DNA of 64,000 nucleotides, taken from assembly GCA_016192075.1 (NCBI GenBank), contig JACPUU010000021.1, positions 124,001 through 188,000 on the forward strand, written 5' to 3'. Positions 8,928 to 17,281 of the stretch are shown piece by piece. A program made the translations under genes and the position numbers. Source of the stretch: Bacteroidota bacterium. GTDB taxonomy: Bacteria > Bacteroidota > Bacteroidia > Flavobacteriales_D > Crocinitomicaceae. The notes under the pieces were generated by a model. It was not told the origin of the DNA and ran no database searches. It was given only the letters and a program-made list of their open reading frames with translations. Each line of letters opens with the position of its first letter. The stretch's first letter is position 1.

Positions 8928-8976
8928 AATGTTTCCTTACAAAGATACAAATAATGTTTCATTAAATGGAAACATT
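8928..8976 (-). promoter_or_regulatory. Toxin-antitoxin promoter with candidate HigA operators
   Basis: The minus-strand -7 element is TATCTTTG (8947-8940), 17 nt before the toxin ATG. Upstream, 8953-8976 is an inverted repeat with perfect 8-bp arms (AATGTTTC and GAAACATT) around an 8-bp centre. A further half-site AATGTTTCC lies at 8928-8936, between the -7 element and the start codon. The arrangement suits autorepression by the antitoxin. Confidence 0.65.
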
Positions 8977-9040
8977 TTGAAAAAAAACGAATTTCAGGTC
9001 ATTTTGCAATTGGGGGTAATAACTCCATAGCGCTAAATCC

Positions 9041-9529
9041 CTACTTAGCCTCCATAAACGCCACCCTGAAGCCAATGTCAATGATCTCCGGCAAATCAGG
9101 TTCACGCATGGCATGCTGAATTTTAAAGATGTATTTTCCGCTGTTTGGAAAACGTCCGCCGCGTGAAATGAGAATCTGGTTTTCAACTACAGTGCCAGAA
9201 CTTTCACCCAGCCATTTACCATCTGATTCGGCCAGAATAAATTCGAGCGTATCCTTATCGGTGTATCCGTTTGGATATTCGCTGTAGAGAAAAATATAGA
9301 GGTTGCTGTACGCATAATCTGTGGTGGTGCGTATGTTCACAAACAGGTCCAGCGGACTCAGCGTATCGGTGATGTCGAATGCAAATGACTTGACATCTTC
9401 TTTGTTCCAGACATTATTTTCTACACTGAAATTCTCTTCGTAAATACGATTTGAATCACATGAAACCATAGACCCCGCAATCCAAAAAATGAAAAGCAGC
9501 TTCCAGCTATTCCGCTTTACTTTCTCCAT
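9041..9529 (-). CDS. gldH: Gliding motility lipoprotein GldH
   Basis: A 162-residue lipoprotein: signal peptide MEKVKRNSWKLLFIFWIAGS with lipobox MVSC at Cys24, then the GldH domain (NRIYEENFSVENNVWNKED, LFVNIRTTTDYAYSNLYIFL, GKYIFKIQHAMREPDLPEI). GldH is needed for gliding in Flavobacterium and is linked to the type IX secretion system. I placed the start at 9529 because it begins the signal peptide; the frame is open much further upstream only because it shadows the low-complexity tail of ricT. It overlaps the ricT stop by 23 nt, so the two are translationally linked. The ricT-gldH order is conserved in related genomes. Confidence 0.9.
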   Translation of the reverse strand: MEKVKRNSWKLLFIFWIAGSMVSCDSNRIYEENFSVENNVWNKEDVKSFAFDITDTLSPLDLFVNIRTTTDYAYSNLYIFLYSEYPNGYTDKDTLEFILAESDGKWLGESSGTVVENQILISRGGRFPNSGKYIFKIQHAMREPDLPEIIDIGFRVAFMEAK

Positions 9530-11117
9530 TCGGTTTATTTTGATTGTCCTTATTTCTGTTTCTGTTGCGGTTTTTATTCCGGTTTCGGTTTTTGTTCGGC
9601 GCTTTATTTTCGCCACCCACCTGGCCCTGTGCTGATTGTCCCTGCGGCATTCCCTCAGCTTTTGGCTGCTGGACTGCTTTTGGGTTCTGTGATTGCTTCT
9701 CGTTGTTGCGTGAGGCTTCACGTGGCTGGCCGGATTTATTTGCCTGCTGTCCTGACTTTTGACCTTGCGGTTTATTCTCGTTGCGCGGCTGACCCGATTT
9801 ATTGCCCTGTTGGCCGGATTGACCCGATTTGTTTTGCTGACCGGACTGGCCCTTTGGCTTATTCTGATTGCTGCGCGGTTGACCCGATTGACCCGATTTA
9901 TTTTGTTGGCCGGATTGACCCGGTTTTTGGGTTTGTGCTTTAGTCTCACTGTTACTGCGAGATTCATCTCGCAATTGCCCGGATGGTTTCTTTTTCTTCT
10001 TCTTTTTGCGTTTAAAGGCATTGTCAAACCGGTTGAGGCTGTCCTGACCAACAACATTGGTGTAATCCGGTTCCTGCTCTTCAACCTCAGCCATGTATGA
10101 TTTTAAATCAACCGGTTTTTTGCCGGTTTTATTCATCTCAATCACTTCTTTGACATCTGCAGGAGATAACGGTACTAAAACATTTTTAGAAACTTCTTCC
10201 GTTCGCTCTTCCTGCATGTACCACATCTGTCCTTTAAAAACATCGGTTTTTACGTGGTAAGCTGTACCTTTTTCAGTATGCAGTTTAACATCTGAACTCG
10301 GAAAACTTTTCAGTGCATCCAGGTATGAATCCAATTCATAATTCAGGCAGCATTTCAGTTTTCCGCATTGACCGGCCAGCTTCTGCGGGTTTAATGACAA
10401 CTGCTGATAACGGGCCGCGGCTGTAGACACTGATCTGAAATCAGTAAGCCAGGTAGAGCAGCATAATTCACGTCCGCAGGAACCAATGCCCCCTAAGCGG
10501 GCAGCCTCTTGCCGTACACCGATTTGTTTCATTTCAACCCGCACCTTAAAGGCATCTGCCAGGTCTTTGATCAGCTGTCTGAAATCAATACGATCTTCTG
10601 CCGTATAATAGAACGTTGCCTTGGAACCGTCACCCTGGTACTCAACGTCTGATATTTTCATATTTAACGCCAGCTCAGATGCCAGTTCACGCGACTTATA
10701 CATGGTCAGCTGTTCACGCTCACGCGCATCTTTCCACTTGTCCAAATCTTCGCGATTTGCCTTACGATAAATTTTACGCGCCTCGTGCGGTTTAAAGTTT
10801 GGTGCCTTTTTTCTGACTTGTATACGGGCTAATTCACCAACTACTGAAACCACCCCGACATCATGCCCGGGACTAGCTTCTACCACCACCGCATCACCTA
10901 CCTGCAGCTGAATGTCTTTCATGTTACGAAAGAATCCTTTTCTGCTATTTTTGAATCTGACTTCTACAACGTCATAGGTACTTTGACCACTCGGCAAATC
11001 AATATCTGCCAGCCAATCGTACACTGATAATTTTCCACATCCACCAACCCCGCAAGCACCATTACTTTTACAACCGTTCGGTACGCCGTTTCCTGATGAA
11101 CAATTTCCGCACCCCAT
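9507..11117 (-). CDS. ricT: PSP1-domain protein RicT (YaaT-like) with long disordered tail
   Basis: A 536-residue protein. The N-terminus is Cys- and Gly-rich (MGCGNCSSGNG, GVGGCG) as in Bacteroidota homologues. The PSP1 domain covers about residues 45-275, with VEVRFKNSRKG, FYYTAEDRIDFRQLIKDLA, GIGSCGRELCCSTWL and LAGQCGKLKCCLNYEL; the paired cysteines bind an iron-sulfur cluster in RicT. After about residue 370 the tail is low complexity: KKKKKK, then many KSGQSGQ/NKPQGQ units and a basic NRNRNKNRN stretch, likely disordered and possibly RNA-binding. Bacillus RicT acts in RNA maturation; the role here is inferred. Confidence 0.88.
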   Translation of the reverse strand: MGCGNCSSGNGVPNGCKSNGACGVGGCGKLSVYDWLADIDLPSGQSTYDVVEVRFKNSRKGFFRNMKDIQLQVGDAVVVEASPGHDVGVVSVVGELARIQVRKKAPNFKPHEARKIYRKANREDLDKWKDAREREQLTMYKSRELASELALNMKISDVEYQGDGSKATFYYTAEDRIDFRQLIKDLADAFKVRVEMKQIGVRQEAARLGGIGSCGRELCCSTWLTDFRSVSTAAARYQQLSLNPQKLAGQCGKLKCCLNYELDSYLDALKSFPSSDVKLHTEKGTAYHVKTDVFKGQMWYMQEERTEEVSKNVLVPLSPADVKEVIEMNKTGKKPVDLKSYMAEVEEQEPDYTNVVGQDSLNRFDNAFKRKKKKKKKPSGQLRDESRSNSETKAQTQKPGQSGQQNKSGQSGQPRSNQNKPKGQSGQQNKSGQSGQQGNKSGQPRNENKPQGQKSGQQANKSGQPREASRNNEKQSQNPKAVQQPKAEGMPQGQSAQGQVGGENKAPNKNRNRNKNRNRNRNKDNQNKPNGESKAE

Positions 11118-11168
11118 GTTTTCGAATAAGTAATTAAAGACGTAAAGTTACGGTTTTATAAAGACAAA

Positions 11169-12053
11169 TCAGAAATTGACCTTTTCAATATCAACGCGGC
11201 CGTTTTGATAAACTTCTACAATCAGGTAATTATCACTGATTCCACCCCCCATACCACTGCCATAAAAATGAAACCGGTTATAATGATCTTCATAATAAGC
11301 GGGTAAGGTGTAATGTGACCCCATATCACCGGCAAAAAACCAGGTTTCTATGCCTGTGCTGTCAAAGCATGGAAAAACATCACACCAGAAATCAGATGTG
11401 CCGTCGTAGCAGGCAAAGGAATTGGGTCTTAACGAATCTAACCCGAATTCAGCGGGAGGGTTTCGCTCCCACCACAACTGGTGTGTAAATACAAAAATGT
11501 TGTCTGTTGAATCACTTTTCAGCTGCTGCAAATGGTTGGTTAGCACTTTACGCTGATCTTCATCCACTGTCCACCCCGGGTTTGAGGTGTTTAATACCAG
11601 CATCTCACTTCTGCCTGATCTCACAAACCAATAAGGACCACCCAAACCGCAAGACTCATTGAATGGTCGAGAAACCGGAACAAAACCGTTTCCCAAATCA
11701 TGATTGCCCGGCGCAATCAGCCATTTTAAATTCAAACTATTTAGTTCAGCCAAAACGGTGTTCCAGTTTGAGTCAGTTGCGTGGGCCACCACATCACCGG
11801 TTAAAAACAGAAAATCAAAGTGCCTGGCAGCGTGATCTTTTTTTAACTGTGCTAAAAAAGGTGGATAAATGGAATTGGTATAGGTATCCGGGTTTCCATA
11901 AATATGTCCGGCCACTGCAAACGTAATTGCCGGTTTTTCTTCCGTTATGGATACGTCTGCACCGGCATGCTTTGTTTCATCAACACAGCCGCAGCAGGCT
12001 TGTAATAGCAGCAATGCCAGACCTGCAATTATATGAACGAACGGCTTTTTCAA
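11169..12053 (-). CDS. Metallophosphoesterase lipoprotein
   Basis: A 294-residue calcineurin-like phosphoesterase exported as a lipoprotein (signal peptide, lipobox LQAC at Cys20). Metal-binding motifs are in order: FAVAGHIYG (an atypical first motif, usually GDxH), FLTGDVVAH, APGNHDLGNG, FVFTHQLWW and FFAGDMGSHYT. The Asp of the first motif is missing, so metal binding may differ from the norm. It overlaps the upstream leucine-rich repeat gene by 4 nt and belongs to the holB-to-gldH run. The substrate is unknown. Confidence 0.8.
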   Translation of the reverse strand: MKKPFVHIIAGLALLLLQACCGCVDETKHAGADVSITEEKPAITFAVAGHIYGNPDTYTNSIYPPFLAQLKKDHAARHFDFLFLTGDVVAHATDSNWNTVLAELNSLNLKWLIAPGNHDLGNGFVPVSRPFNESCGLGGPYWFVRSGRSEMLVLNTSNPGWTVDEDQRKVLTNHLQQLKSDSTDNIFVFTHQLWWERNPPAEFGLDSLRPNSFACYDGTSDFWCDVFPCFDSTGIETWFFAGDMGSHYTLPAYYEDHYNRFHFYGSGMGGGISDNYLIVEVYQNGRVDIEKVNF

Positions 12054-13264
12054 TAGCGCACCTGCACTTCAGGATGAACAAGATATGTTTTCACTGATTC
12101 AAATTGCTCAACGCTTAACGGCATTCCGCTAAGATCCAGTTCCTGCAGTTTGGTGAGGTAAGACAGTTTCACCGGTACGCTGTTAATTAACGTGCTGGAC
12201 AAATCAAGCGATACCAGGTTGGTTAAACTCCAGAAGTTTTCAGGCAGCGTAGAAATAGGGTTGTCATCCAATGTCAGCGCCTGCAAATTGATCAGTTTAT
12301 GAATGTTATCGGGCAGCATAAAAATCTGGTTGTATGAAAGGCCTAACATTTCAAGCCCTGAAAGATTCAGCACCACCACCGGAAATTCACGAAACTGGTT
12401 TACATCCAGGTTTAACTCACGCAAATTAACGAGCTTACTCAATGATTCAGGCAATGCACTTAGTTGATTTCCGTTCAGATCAAGTTCAGTGAGATTTACC
12501 AGGTTACCAATAGCATCAGGCAATTGTGCCAGTTGGTTTTCATAAACGAAGAGGTATTCCAGTTCCTTCAGGTTGCAAATGGATTCAGGCAGCACTTTAA
12601 TCTGGTTGTCTCCCAGGTCAAGCACGCTCAGGTTAATTAACATGCCAATACTTTCAGGAATTTTTACCAGGCGGTTGCTGCCAATGTAGAGATCCGTCAC
12701 GTTGGAAAGTTCACCAATACTTTTGGGTAGTTTTTCAAGATCGTTTACATACAAATCAACCACCCGCAGATTTTCCATATTCCCTATTGATTCAGGCAAC
12801 TTTCGCAGGTTGTTAAAATGCAGATCAAGTTTGGTGAGTGCCGTCAGATTTCCAAAGCTTTCAGGCAGACCAATAAGTTTGTTATTGTTCAGACTAAAGG
12901 TGTGCAGGTTTACAAGATTTCCGACAGATGAAGGTAAACTGACAAACTGGTTTCGTTCAGCATGCAGAATCTGTAAATTGGTGAGGCTTGTAATTATTTC
13001 AGGAAAAGTAACCATGCCATTGTTAGCAATGGAAAGTTCCTGCAGGTTTTTAAGCGTTTTGATTGATTCAGGAAGTTCACTTAATTTCTGATTTGACAAG
13101 TCTAACCGGTACACCTTGTCCGGATTTGCAAGTGCCTTTTCGAGTTCTTTGAATACCTGTTCAGAGGCCAGCTCTTCATCACTTAAAAGCTGTAAATAGG
13201 CAGCAGAATGCACCAGGCAAAAACCAAGAACCAGGTAAAATCTGAGGTTGAATTTTGTTTTCAT
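12050..13264 (-). CDS. Secreted leucine-rich repeat protein
   Basis: A 404-residue protein with a signal peptide (about the first 22 residues) and roughly 14 leucine-rich repeats of 23 residues from about residue 50 to the end, with the consensus 'LPESIGNLxNLxxLDLxxNxL' (for example KLPESIGNMENLRVVDLYVN). This is the SDS22/PIRL-like repeat form, suited to protein binding. No catalytic domain or T9SS sorting signal follows. The stop overlaps the next start by 4 nt (translational coupling with the phosphoesterase). It starts 21 nt after holB. Confidence 0.85.
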   Translation of the reverse strand: MKTKFNLRFYLVLGFCLVHSAAYLQLLSDEELASEQVFKELEKALANPDKVYRLDLSNQKLSELPESIKTLKNLQELSIANNGMVTFPEIITSLTNLQILHAERNQFVSLPSSVGNLVNLHTFSLNNNKLIGLPESFGNLTALTKLDLHFNNLRKLPESIGNMENLRVVDLYVNDLEKLPKSIGELSNVTDLYIGSNRLVKIPESIGMLINLSVLDLGDNQIKVLPESICNLKELEYLFVYENQLAQLPDAIGNLVNLTELDLNGNQLSALPESLSKLVNLRELNLDVNQFREFPVVVLNLSGLEMLGLSYNQIFMLPDNIHKLINLQALTLDDNPISTLPENFWSLTNLVSLDLSSTLINSVPVKLSYLTKLQELDLSGMPLSVEQFESVKTYLVHPEVQVRY

Positions 13265-13285
13265 AGCCGTTTACCTGTTTTAATT

Positions 13286-14416
13286 TTACACTCCTTTTTT
13301 GATGAGCTTGGTCAGCTTAATTACCAGGTCTGTAAATAGAATTTTTGCACTTGCATTCCGTTCCAGGTGATAAAAAGCCTCGTTAAATTCTTCATTCAGT
13401 TCACTGATGTTGTGATTATTGATAAAGCGTGCAAATTTCTCCAGAAAAGCGCGCTCTTCGTTGCGCAGGTTTACCAGTTCTCCCTTCATGTAATTGAGAA
13501 TAACACTTTCTCTGAAAAGGTGCAGGCCGTATTTGATAAAATTTTTCTGCTGTTCTTTTTCAAGCGCTGCCAGTTCGTCACTCAGGCTCATCAGTTCAAA
13601 CGCATTGGCAGCATAAGCGGTGCGCATCATTTTAACAAACAGGTCAAAATAAATGTGTTGATTTTCATCTCCACTCACCATTTGAATGGCTTCTACCATA
13701 TTACCCTGTGCTAACCCGGCAACTGAATAAGACACCGTTTTATCTACGGCAAATTTTGTTTCCAGGTAACGGGCAATATCATCTGTTTCAAAGGGTGCAA
13801 TTTTCAGCAGCTGCGTGCGCGAAATAATGGTTGGCAGCATGTTTTCAATGCTGTCACTCAACAGAAAAAACAGCGTTTGTTCAGGCGGCTCTTCCAGCAT
13901 TTTGAGCAATTTGTTGGCCGCTGAATTGTTCATGCGTTCAGGCAGCCATATAATCATGATTTTGTATTTTCCGCTGTATGATTTGAGTGAGAGTTTTTGA
14001 AGAATACTGCGGCTTTCTTCAACTCCTATAACTGCATTTTTTCCGCGCTCGTCAAGATATTCCTGCCAGGTATTCAAATCAAAATACGGATTTTTTAAAA
14101 TCAGGTTGTTCCATTCACTCCGGCGGTCATCTGAACAGGCAATTTTTTCAGTTGCCGAAAGCACAACCGGAAAAGCAAAGTGAAGATCAGGGTGAACAAG
14201 ACTTGAAATTTTCTGGCAGCCGGGACATTTACCACAGGCATCATTGGGGCCCGGGTTCTCACACAAAAGGTAGCCTGAAAATGCAATAGCCAGGGGTAAT
14301 TTGGCTGATCCTTCAGGACCCAAAAAAAGCTGGGCATGGCTGATACGGCCCTCTTTTACTTCATTCAAAAGCGCTTTTTTTTCTTTTGCGTAACCAATAA
14401 TATCGCCAAACAGCAT
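13286..14416 (-). CDS. holB: DNA polymerase III subunit delta'
   Basis: A 376-residue clamp-loader subunit. Features are the AAA+ start GYAKEKKALLNEVKEGRISHAQLF, a degenerate Walker A GPEGSAKL (no GKT, as expected for the non-hydrolysing delta' subunit), zinc ligands CGKCPGC, HPDLHF, MIIWLPERMNNSAANKLLKMLEEPPEQT with the sensor block, and ISRTQLLKIAPF. It is first in the minus-strand run with the leucine-rich repeat protein, phosphoesterase, ricT and gldH. Linkage of holB, ricT and gldH is common in Bacteroidota. Confidence 0.92.
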   Translation of the reverse strand: MLFGDIIGYAKEKKALLNEVKEGRISHAQLFLGPEGSAKLPLAIAFSGYLLCENPGPNDACGKCPGCQKISSLVHPDLHFAFPVVLSATEKIACSDDRRSEWNNLILKNPYFDLNTWQEYLDERGKNAVIGVEESRSILQKLSLKSYSGKYKIMIIWLPERMNNSAANKLLKMLEEPPEQTLFFLLSDSIENMLPTIISRTQLLKIAPFETDDIARYLETKFAVDKTVSYSVAGLAQGNMVEAIQMVSGDENQHIYFDLFVKMMRTAYAANAFELMSLSDELAALEKEQQKNFIKYGLHLFRESVILNYMKGELVNLRNEERAFLEKFARFINNHNISELNEEFNEAFYHLERNASAKILFTDLVIKLTKLIKKGV

Positions 14417-14490
14417 GGGGTAAAATTAGTTATTCTGTGTTATGAATTTTGTGTGTTGACTTAAATTTCTTAATTTTAGAAAAACCACAG

Positions 14491-14519
14491 CCGGGGCTTC
14501 GACTACGCTCAGCAGCCGG
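14491..14519. repeat. Short repeat-like intergenic element
   Basis: CAGCCGG occurs at 14488-14494 and again at 14513-14519, flanking GCTTCGACTACGCTCAG. The 'CTTCGACTnCGCTCAG' core is, from memory, a frequent intergenic repeat in Bacteroidota genomes. Only one copy is seen here, so this is tentative. Confidence 0.35.
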
Positions 14520-14549
14520 CGGACTTACTTTACCTTAAATACTTTTTAC

Positions 14550-15203
14550 ATGAAAACACTCATTACACTCGTAGCAACTACACTCAGCATCAGCCTGACC
14601 GCACAGGTCAGAGTTGAAGAAAAATCAGTAAACATAGACGGCTCCAAAAATGGATTCTACATTTCAATTCCATATGGAGATGATAAACAAATTGAAAAAG
14701 CACTGAAAGAAGAATTGCAGGGCTGGAAAGGCAAATACAGCACCAAAGGATACATTTTTGTAGATGATTGTTCTATCAAAGACATGGGTGATAATACGTT
14801 TGATGTTTATGCCATCATTGAAGACATTCAGGAAGGTGGTGCTACTGTTTCTATTGCCATTGACCTGGGCGGTGCATACATGAGTTCAGGCCAGCACAGT
14901 TCACAATTCAGCTATATGAAAAGCCGCCTGACCACATTTGGTATCAAAGCCGCCAAATCTGCGGTAGATGATGAAATCAAAGCAGAAGAAGAAATTCTGA
15001 AACAAAAACAAAAAGAGCTGACAGATCTTGAAGCAGACCAGGCCAAAAAAGAAAAAGAAATTGAAGATTACAAGGCCAAAATTGCAGAAAACGAAAAGGC
15101 AATTGAAGAGTCAAAAAAGAACCAGGAAACCAAAAAGGGTGAAATAAAAGAGCAGGAAACCAAAGTACAGGGCGTTGTTGCAAAAAAAGAAGCTATTAAA
15201 TAA
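14550..15203 (+). CDS. Secreted protein of unknown function with C-terminal coiled coil
   Basis: A 217-residue protein not assigned to a family. It has a signal peptide (MKTLITLVATTLSISLTAQ), a small alpha/beta domain (about residues 20-135, with GFYISIPYGDDKQIEKALKE and GYIFVDDCSIKDM) and a Lys/Glu-rich coiled coil to the end (EEILKQKQKELTDLEADQAK). The domain order suggests a periplasmic or surface structural protein. A strong terminator follows 30 nt downstream. Confidence 0.75.
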   Translation: MKTLITLVATTLSISLTAQVRVEEKSVNIDGSKNGFYISIPYGDDKQIEKALKEELQGWKGKYSTKGYIFVDDCSIKDMGDNTFDVYAIIEDIQEGGATVSIAIDLGGAYMSSGQHSSQFSYMKSRLTTFGIKAAKSAVDDEIKAEEEILKQKQKELTDLEADQAKKEKEIEDYKAKIAENEKAIEESKKNQETKKGEIKEQETKVQGVVAKKEAIK

Positions 15204-15233
15204 GAACCATCCTTTTCAAAACAATACTTTTGC

Positions 15234-15267
15234 TCCCGTCAGTTATTCCCTGACGGGATTTTTTTTG
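15234..15267 (+). terminator. Intrinsic terminator overlapping the next gene's start
   Basis: A perfect 9-bp stem (TCCCGTCAG/CTGACGGGA), a 7-nt loop and eight T. The last two T of the run and the next G form the TTG at 15265 that is the likely start of the EamA transporter. Confidence 0.85.
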
Positions 15268-16182
15268 TCTTCTTCGGGTAATTTAAAATATCAGTTCATT
15301 CTTCATTTCATTGTGCTCATCTGGGGGTTTACCGGTATCCTTGGGGGGCTAATCAGTTTGGAAGCCAATGAAATTACATTTTTCAGAACCGGCATTGCCT
15401 TTCTTTCACTGGTAGTAGTTGGCTTTTTTATTCGCGGAAACAGAAAACTCACTAAAAAAGAACTGCTTTGGCTCATTATCACCGGTGTTATTGTTGGCCT
15501 GCATTGGATCACTTTTTTCTACTCCATTAAAATCAGCACCATTTCTATTGCCGTAGTGTGCATGTCAGCCTCTACTCTATTCACGTCTTTTCTGGAGCCC
15601 ATCATTTTTAAACGGCGTTATTATTTCAGTGAGCTGATTCTGAGCATTGCCGTTTCAGCCGGTGTTATGGTTATTTTTGGCTTTGAAACCAGGTATACCT
15701 TTGGAATTGTTATTGGTTTAATCTCAGCCTTTTTGTCAGCGCTTTACAATACGCTGAACGGCATGTTTGTAAAAGAAATTGCCTCACAAAAAATAGCACA
15801 ATATGAAATGCTGGGCGGCTTGCTTACCGCAACAGCTTTTTTGCTGGTGACTGATAATCTGAATGCATCAACCTTTGACCTCAGCGGCACAGATCTTTTT
15901 TACCTGCTTGTTTTGGCCCTTATTTGCACCACGTTTGCATTCATGACCAGTGTGTGGGTTATGAAGTTTGTAACGCCATTTACAGTCAGCATCAGCGTAA
16001 ACATGGAGCCCGTTTATACAATTATTCTGGCCCTTTGCATAGATTGGTACCGCGGTACAAATACCGAACAAATGACCGACGGTTTCTATGCCGGCGGGGC
16101 TATTATCATTGCAACCATTTTGGTTCACGCCTGGCTTAAAACCCGTCTGTCAGACAGACAGGCAAAAAAAAACGGGGGTTAG
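15265..16182 (+). CDS. EamA/DMT-family transporter
   Basis: About 305 residues and ten hydrophobic helices in two EamA halves (FILHFIVLIWGFTGILGG to about residue 130, then a second set ending IIIATILVHAWLKT). EamA proteins export metabolites or amino acids; substrate unknown. No ATG exists before the first helix. The frame is open upstream through a terminator into the previous gene, so the best start is the TTG at 15265, giving MSSSGNLKYQF just before helix 1. Translation from further upstream would have to cross the terminator. The start should be treated as uncertain. Confidence 0.82.
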   Translation: MSSSGNLKYQFILHFIVLIWGFTGILGGLISLEANEITFFRTGIAFLSLVVVGFFIRGNRKLTKKELLWLIITGVIVGLHWITFFYSIKISTISIAVVCMSASTLFTSFLEPIIFKRRYYFSELILSIAVSAGVMVIFGFETRYTFGIVIGLISAFLSALYNTLNGMFVKEIASQKIAQYEMLGGLLTATAFLLVTDNLNASTFDLSGTDLFYLLVLALICTTFAFMTSVWVMKFVTPFTVSISVNMEPVYTIILALCIDWYRGTNTEQMTDGFYAGGAIIIATILVHAWLKTRLSDRQAKKNGG

Positions 16183-16236
16183 AATCCCGCATAAATTAAA
16201 TATCCCTATCTTAACCTCCCAATTGCTTAAAAGCAA

Positions 16237-16244
16237 TACATTTG
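16237..16244 (+). promoter_or_regulatory. Promoter -7 element of the universal stress gene
   Basis: TACATTTG is a full TAnnTTTG match, 32 nt before the ATG. No clear TTTG lies at the upstream position. Confidence 0.45.
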
Positions 16245-16276
16245 CAAAAAATTAAAACCAGTAAACCATTTTCATT

Positions 16277-17110
16277 ATGACCAAGAAAAAGTTACTTGTA
16301 CCCTATGATTTTACTGAGGTTGCGGACAGTGCCATTGAACATGCGCTTGTTACAGCCAAAGCTGTTGAGGCCGAGGTTCATGTGCTCCACGTTGTTTCTA
16401 AAAAAGACTCTATTAAAGATGCCAAAGAAAAACTGGATGCCGCTACTGCTAAACTAAGTGCCGCTTCACGCGCTAAAGGAATTGTTATTGTAGGACACGT
16501 GCGCGTTGGAAATATTTTTGACGATATTGCTGATTTTTCACTGGAAATTGGCGCTGAACTTATTTTTATGGGAACACACGGTGCACACGGCTGGCAGCAT
16601 ATTACCGGCAGCCATGCACTGAAAGTAGTTACCAACTCACCTACCCCTTTTGTCATTGTGCAGGAAAGCAAAATTGATGACAATGGATACAATGACATTG
16701 TTGTTCCACTGGATCTTGAAAAAGAAACCAAACAAAAGCTGACCCTGGTTGCCAACATGGCCAAATATTTTAATTCACGCGTTCACGTTATCATTCCGGA
16801 CGAAAGCGATGAATACCTGAAACACACCATACGCGCAAACATTGTTTTTGCCAATAAATATTTTGGTGACAGAGGTATTCAGTGTACAACCACACTTGCC
16901 CCTTCCAGCGGTTTTGAAAAAGAAGTGGTAAAACATGCGGTTAAAATTGGCGCTGACCTGATTGCGATTATGAATACTCAGAAAAACCAGCTTTTAGGGT
17001 CACTGGGAGCTAATCACGAACAATACATTATTACCAATGATGCAAAAATACCTGCGTTGATTCTGAATCCAATCAATGCTTCAAACGCTTACCAGGCTAT
17101 TTTTACCTAG
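16277..17110 (+). CDS. Tandem-domain universal stress protein
   Basis: A 277-residue cytosolic protein with two UspA domains. The first (1-140) starts KKLLVPYDFTEVADSAIEHAL and carries the nucleotide-binding loop MGTHGAHGWQHITGSHALKV. The second (about 145-277) starts NDIVVPLDLEKETKQKLTLV but has lost the glycine loop (IAIMNTQKNQLLGSLGANHEQ), so only the first half is likely to bind ATP. It is monocistronic, with its own -7 element and terminator. Confidence 0.9.
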   Translation: MTKKKLLVPYDFTEVADSAIEHALVTAKAVEAEVHVLHVVSKKDSIKDAKEKLDAATAKLSAASRAKGIVIVGHVRVGNIFDDIADFSLEIGAELIFMGTHGAHGWQHITGSHALKVVTNSPTPFVIVQESKIDDNGYNDIVVPLDLEKETKQKLTLVANMAKYFNSRVHVIIPDESDEYLKHTIRANIVFANKYFGDRGIQCTTTLAPSSGFEKEVVKHAVKIGADLIAIMNTQKNQLLGSLGANHEQYIITNDAKIPALILNPINASNAYQAIFT

Positions 17111-17137
17111 GAGTTGTTTTTGAAACGAATTGTTGTA

Positions 17138-17166
17138 AATCCGGGTCTGCTGATCCGGATTTTTTT
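17138..17166 (+). terminator. Intrinsic terminator after the universal stress gene
   Basis: Stem AATCCGG/CCGGATT with a short loop and a run of seven T. Confidence 0.8.
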
Positions 17167-17281
17167 GTGCCCGGTAATTACCCCCGCTCACCCATTCGGG
17201 GGTGTTCTGAAATCCTCCTTTAAGGTCATTTAAATATTCAGGTTGTGACAGACTTTTGCTAACGAAATTAAACGTTGCCCT

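Noticed and set aside
9530-10084. Long upstream extension of gldH
   Set aside because: It is open only because it shadows the low-complexity RicT tail; the peptide is Arg/Asn/Lys-rich without structure, and the lipoprotein signal begins at 9529.
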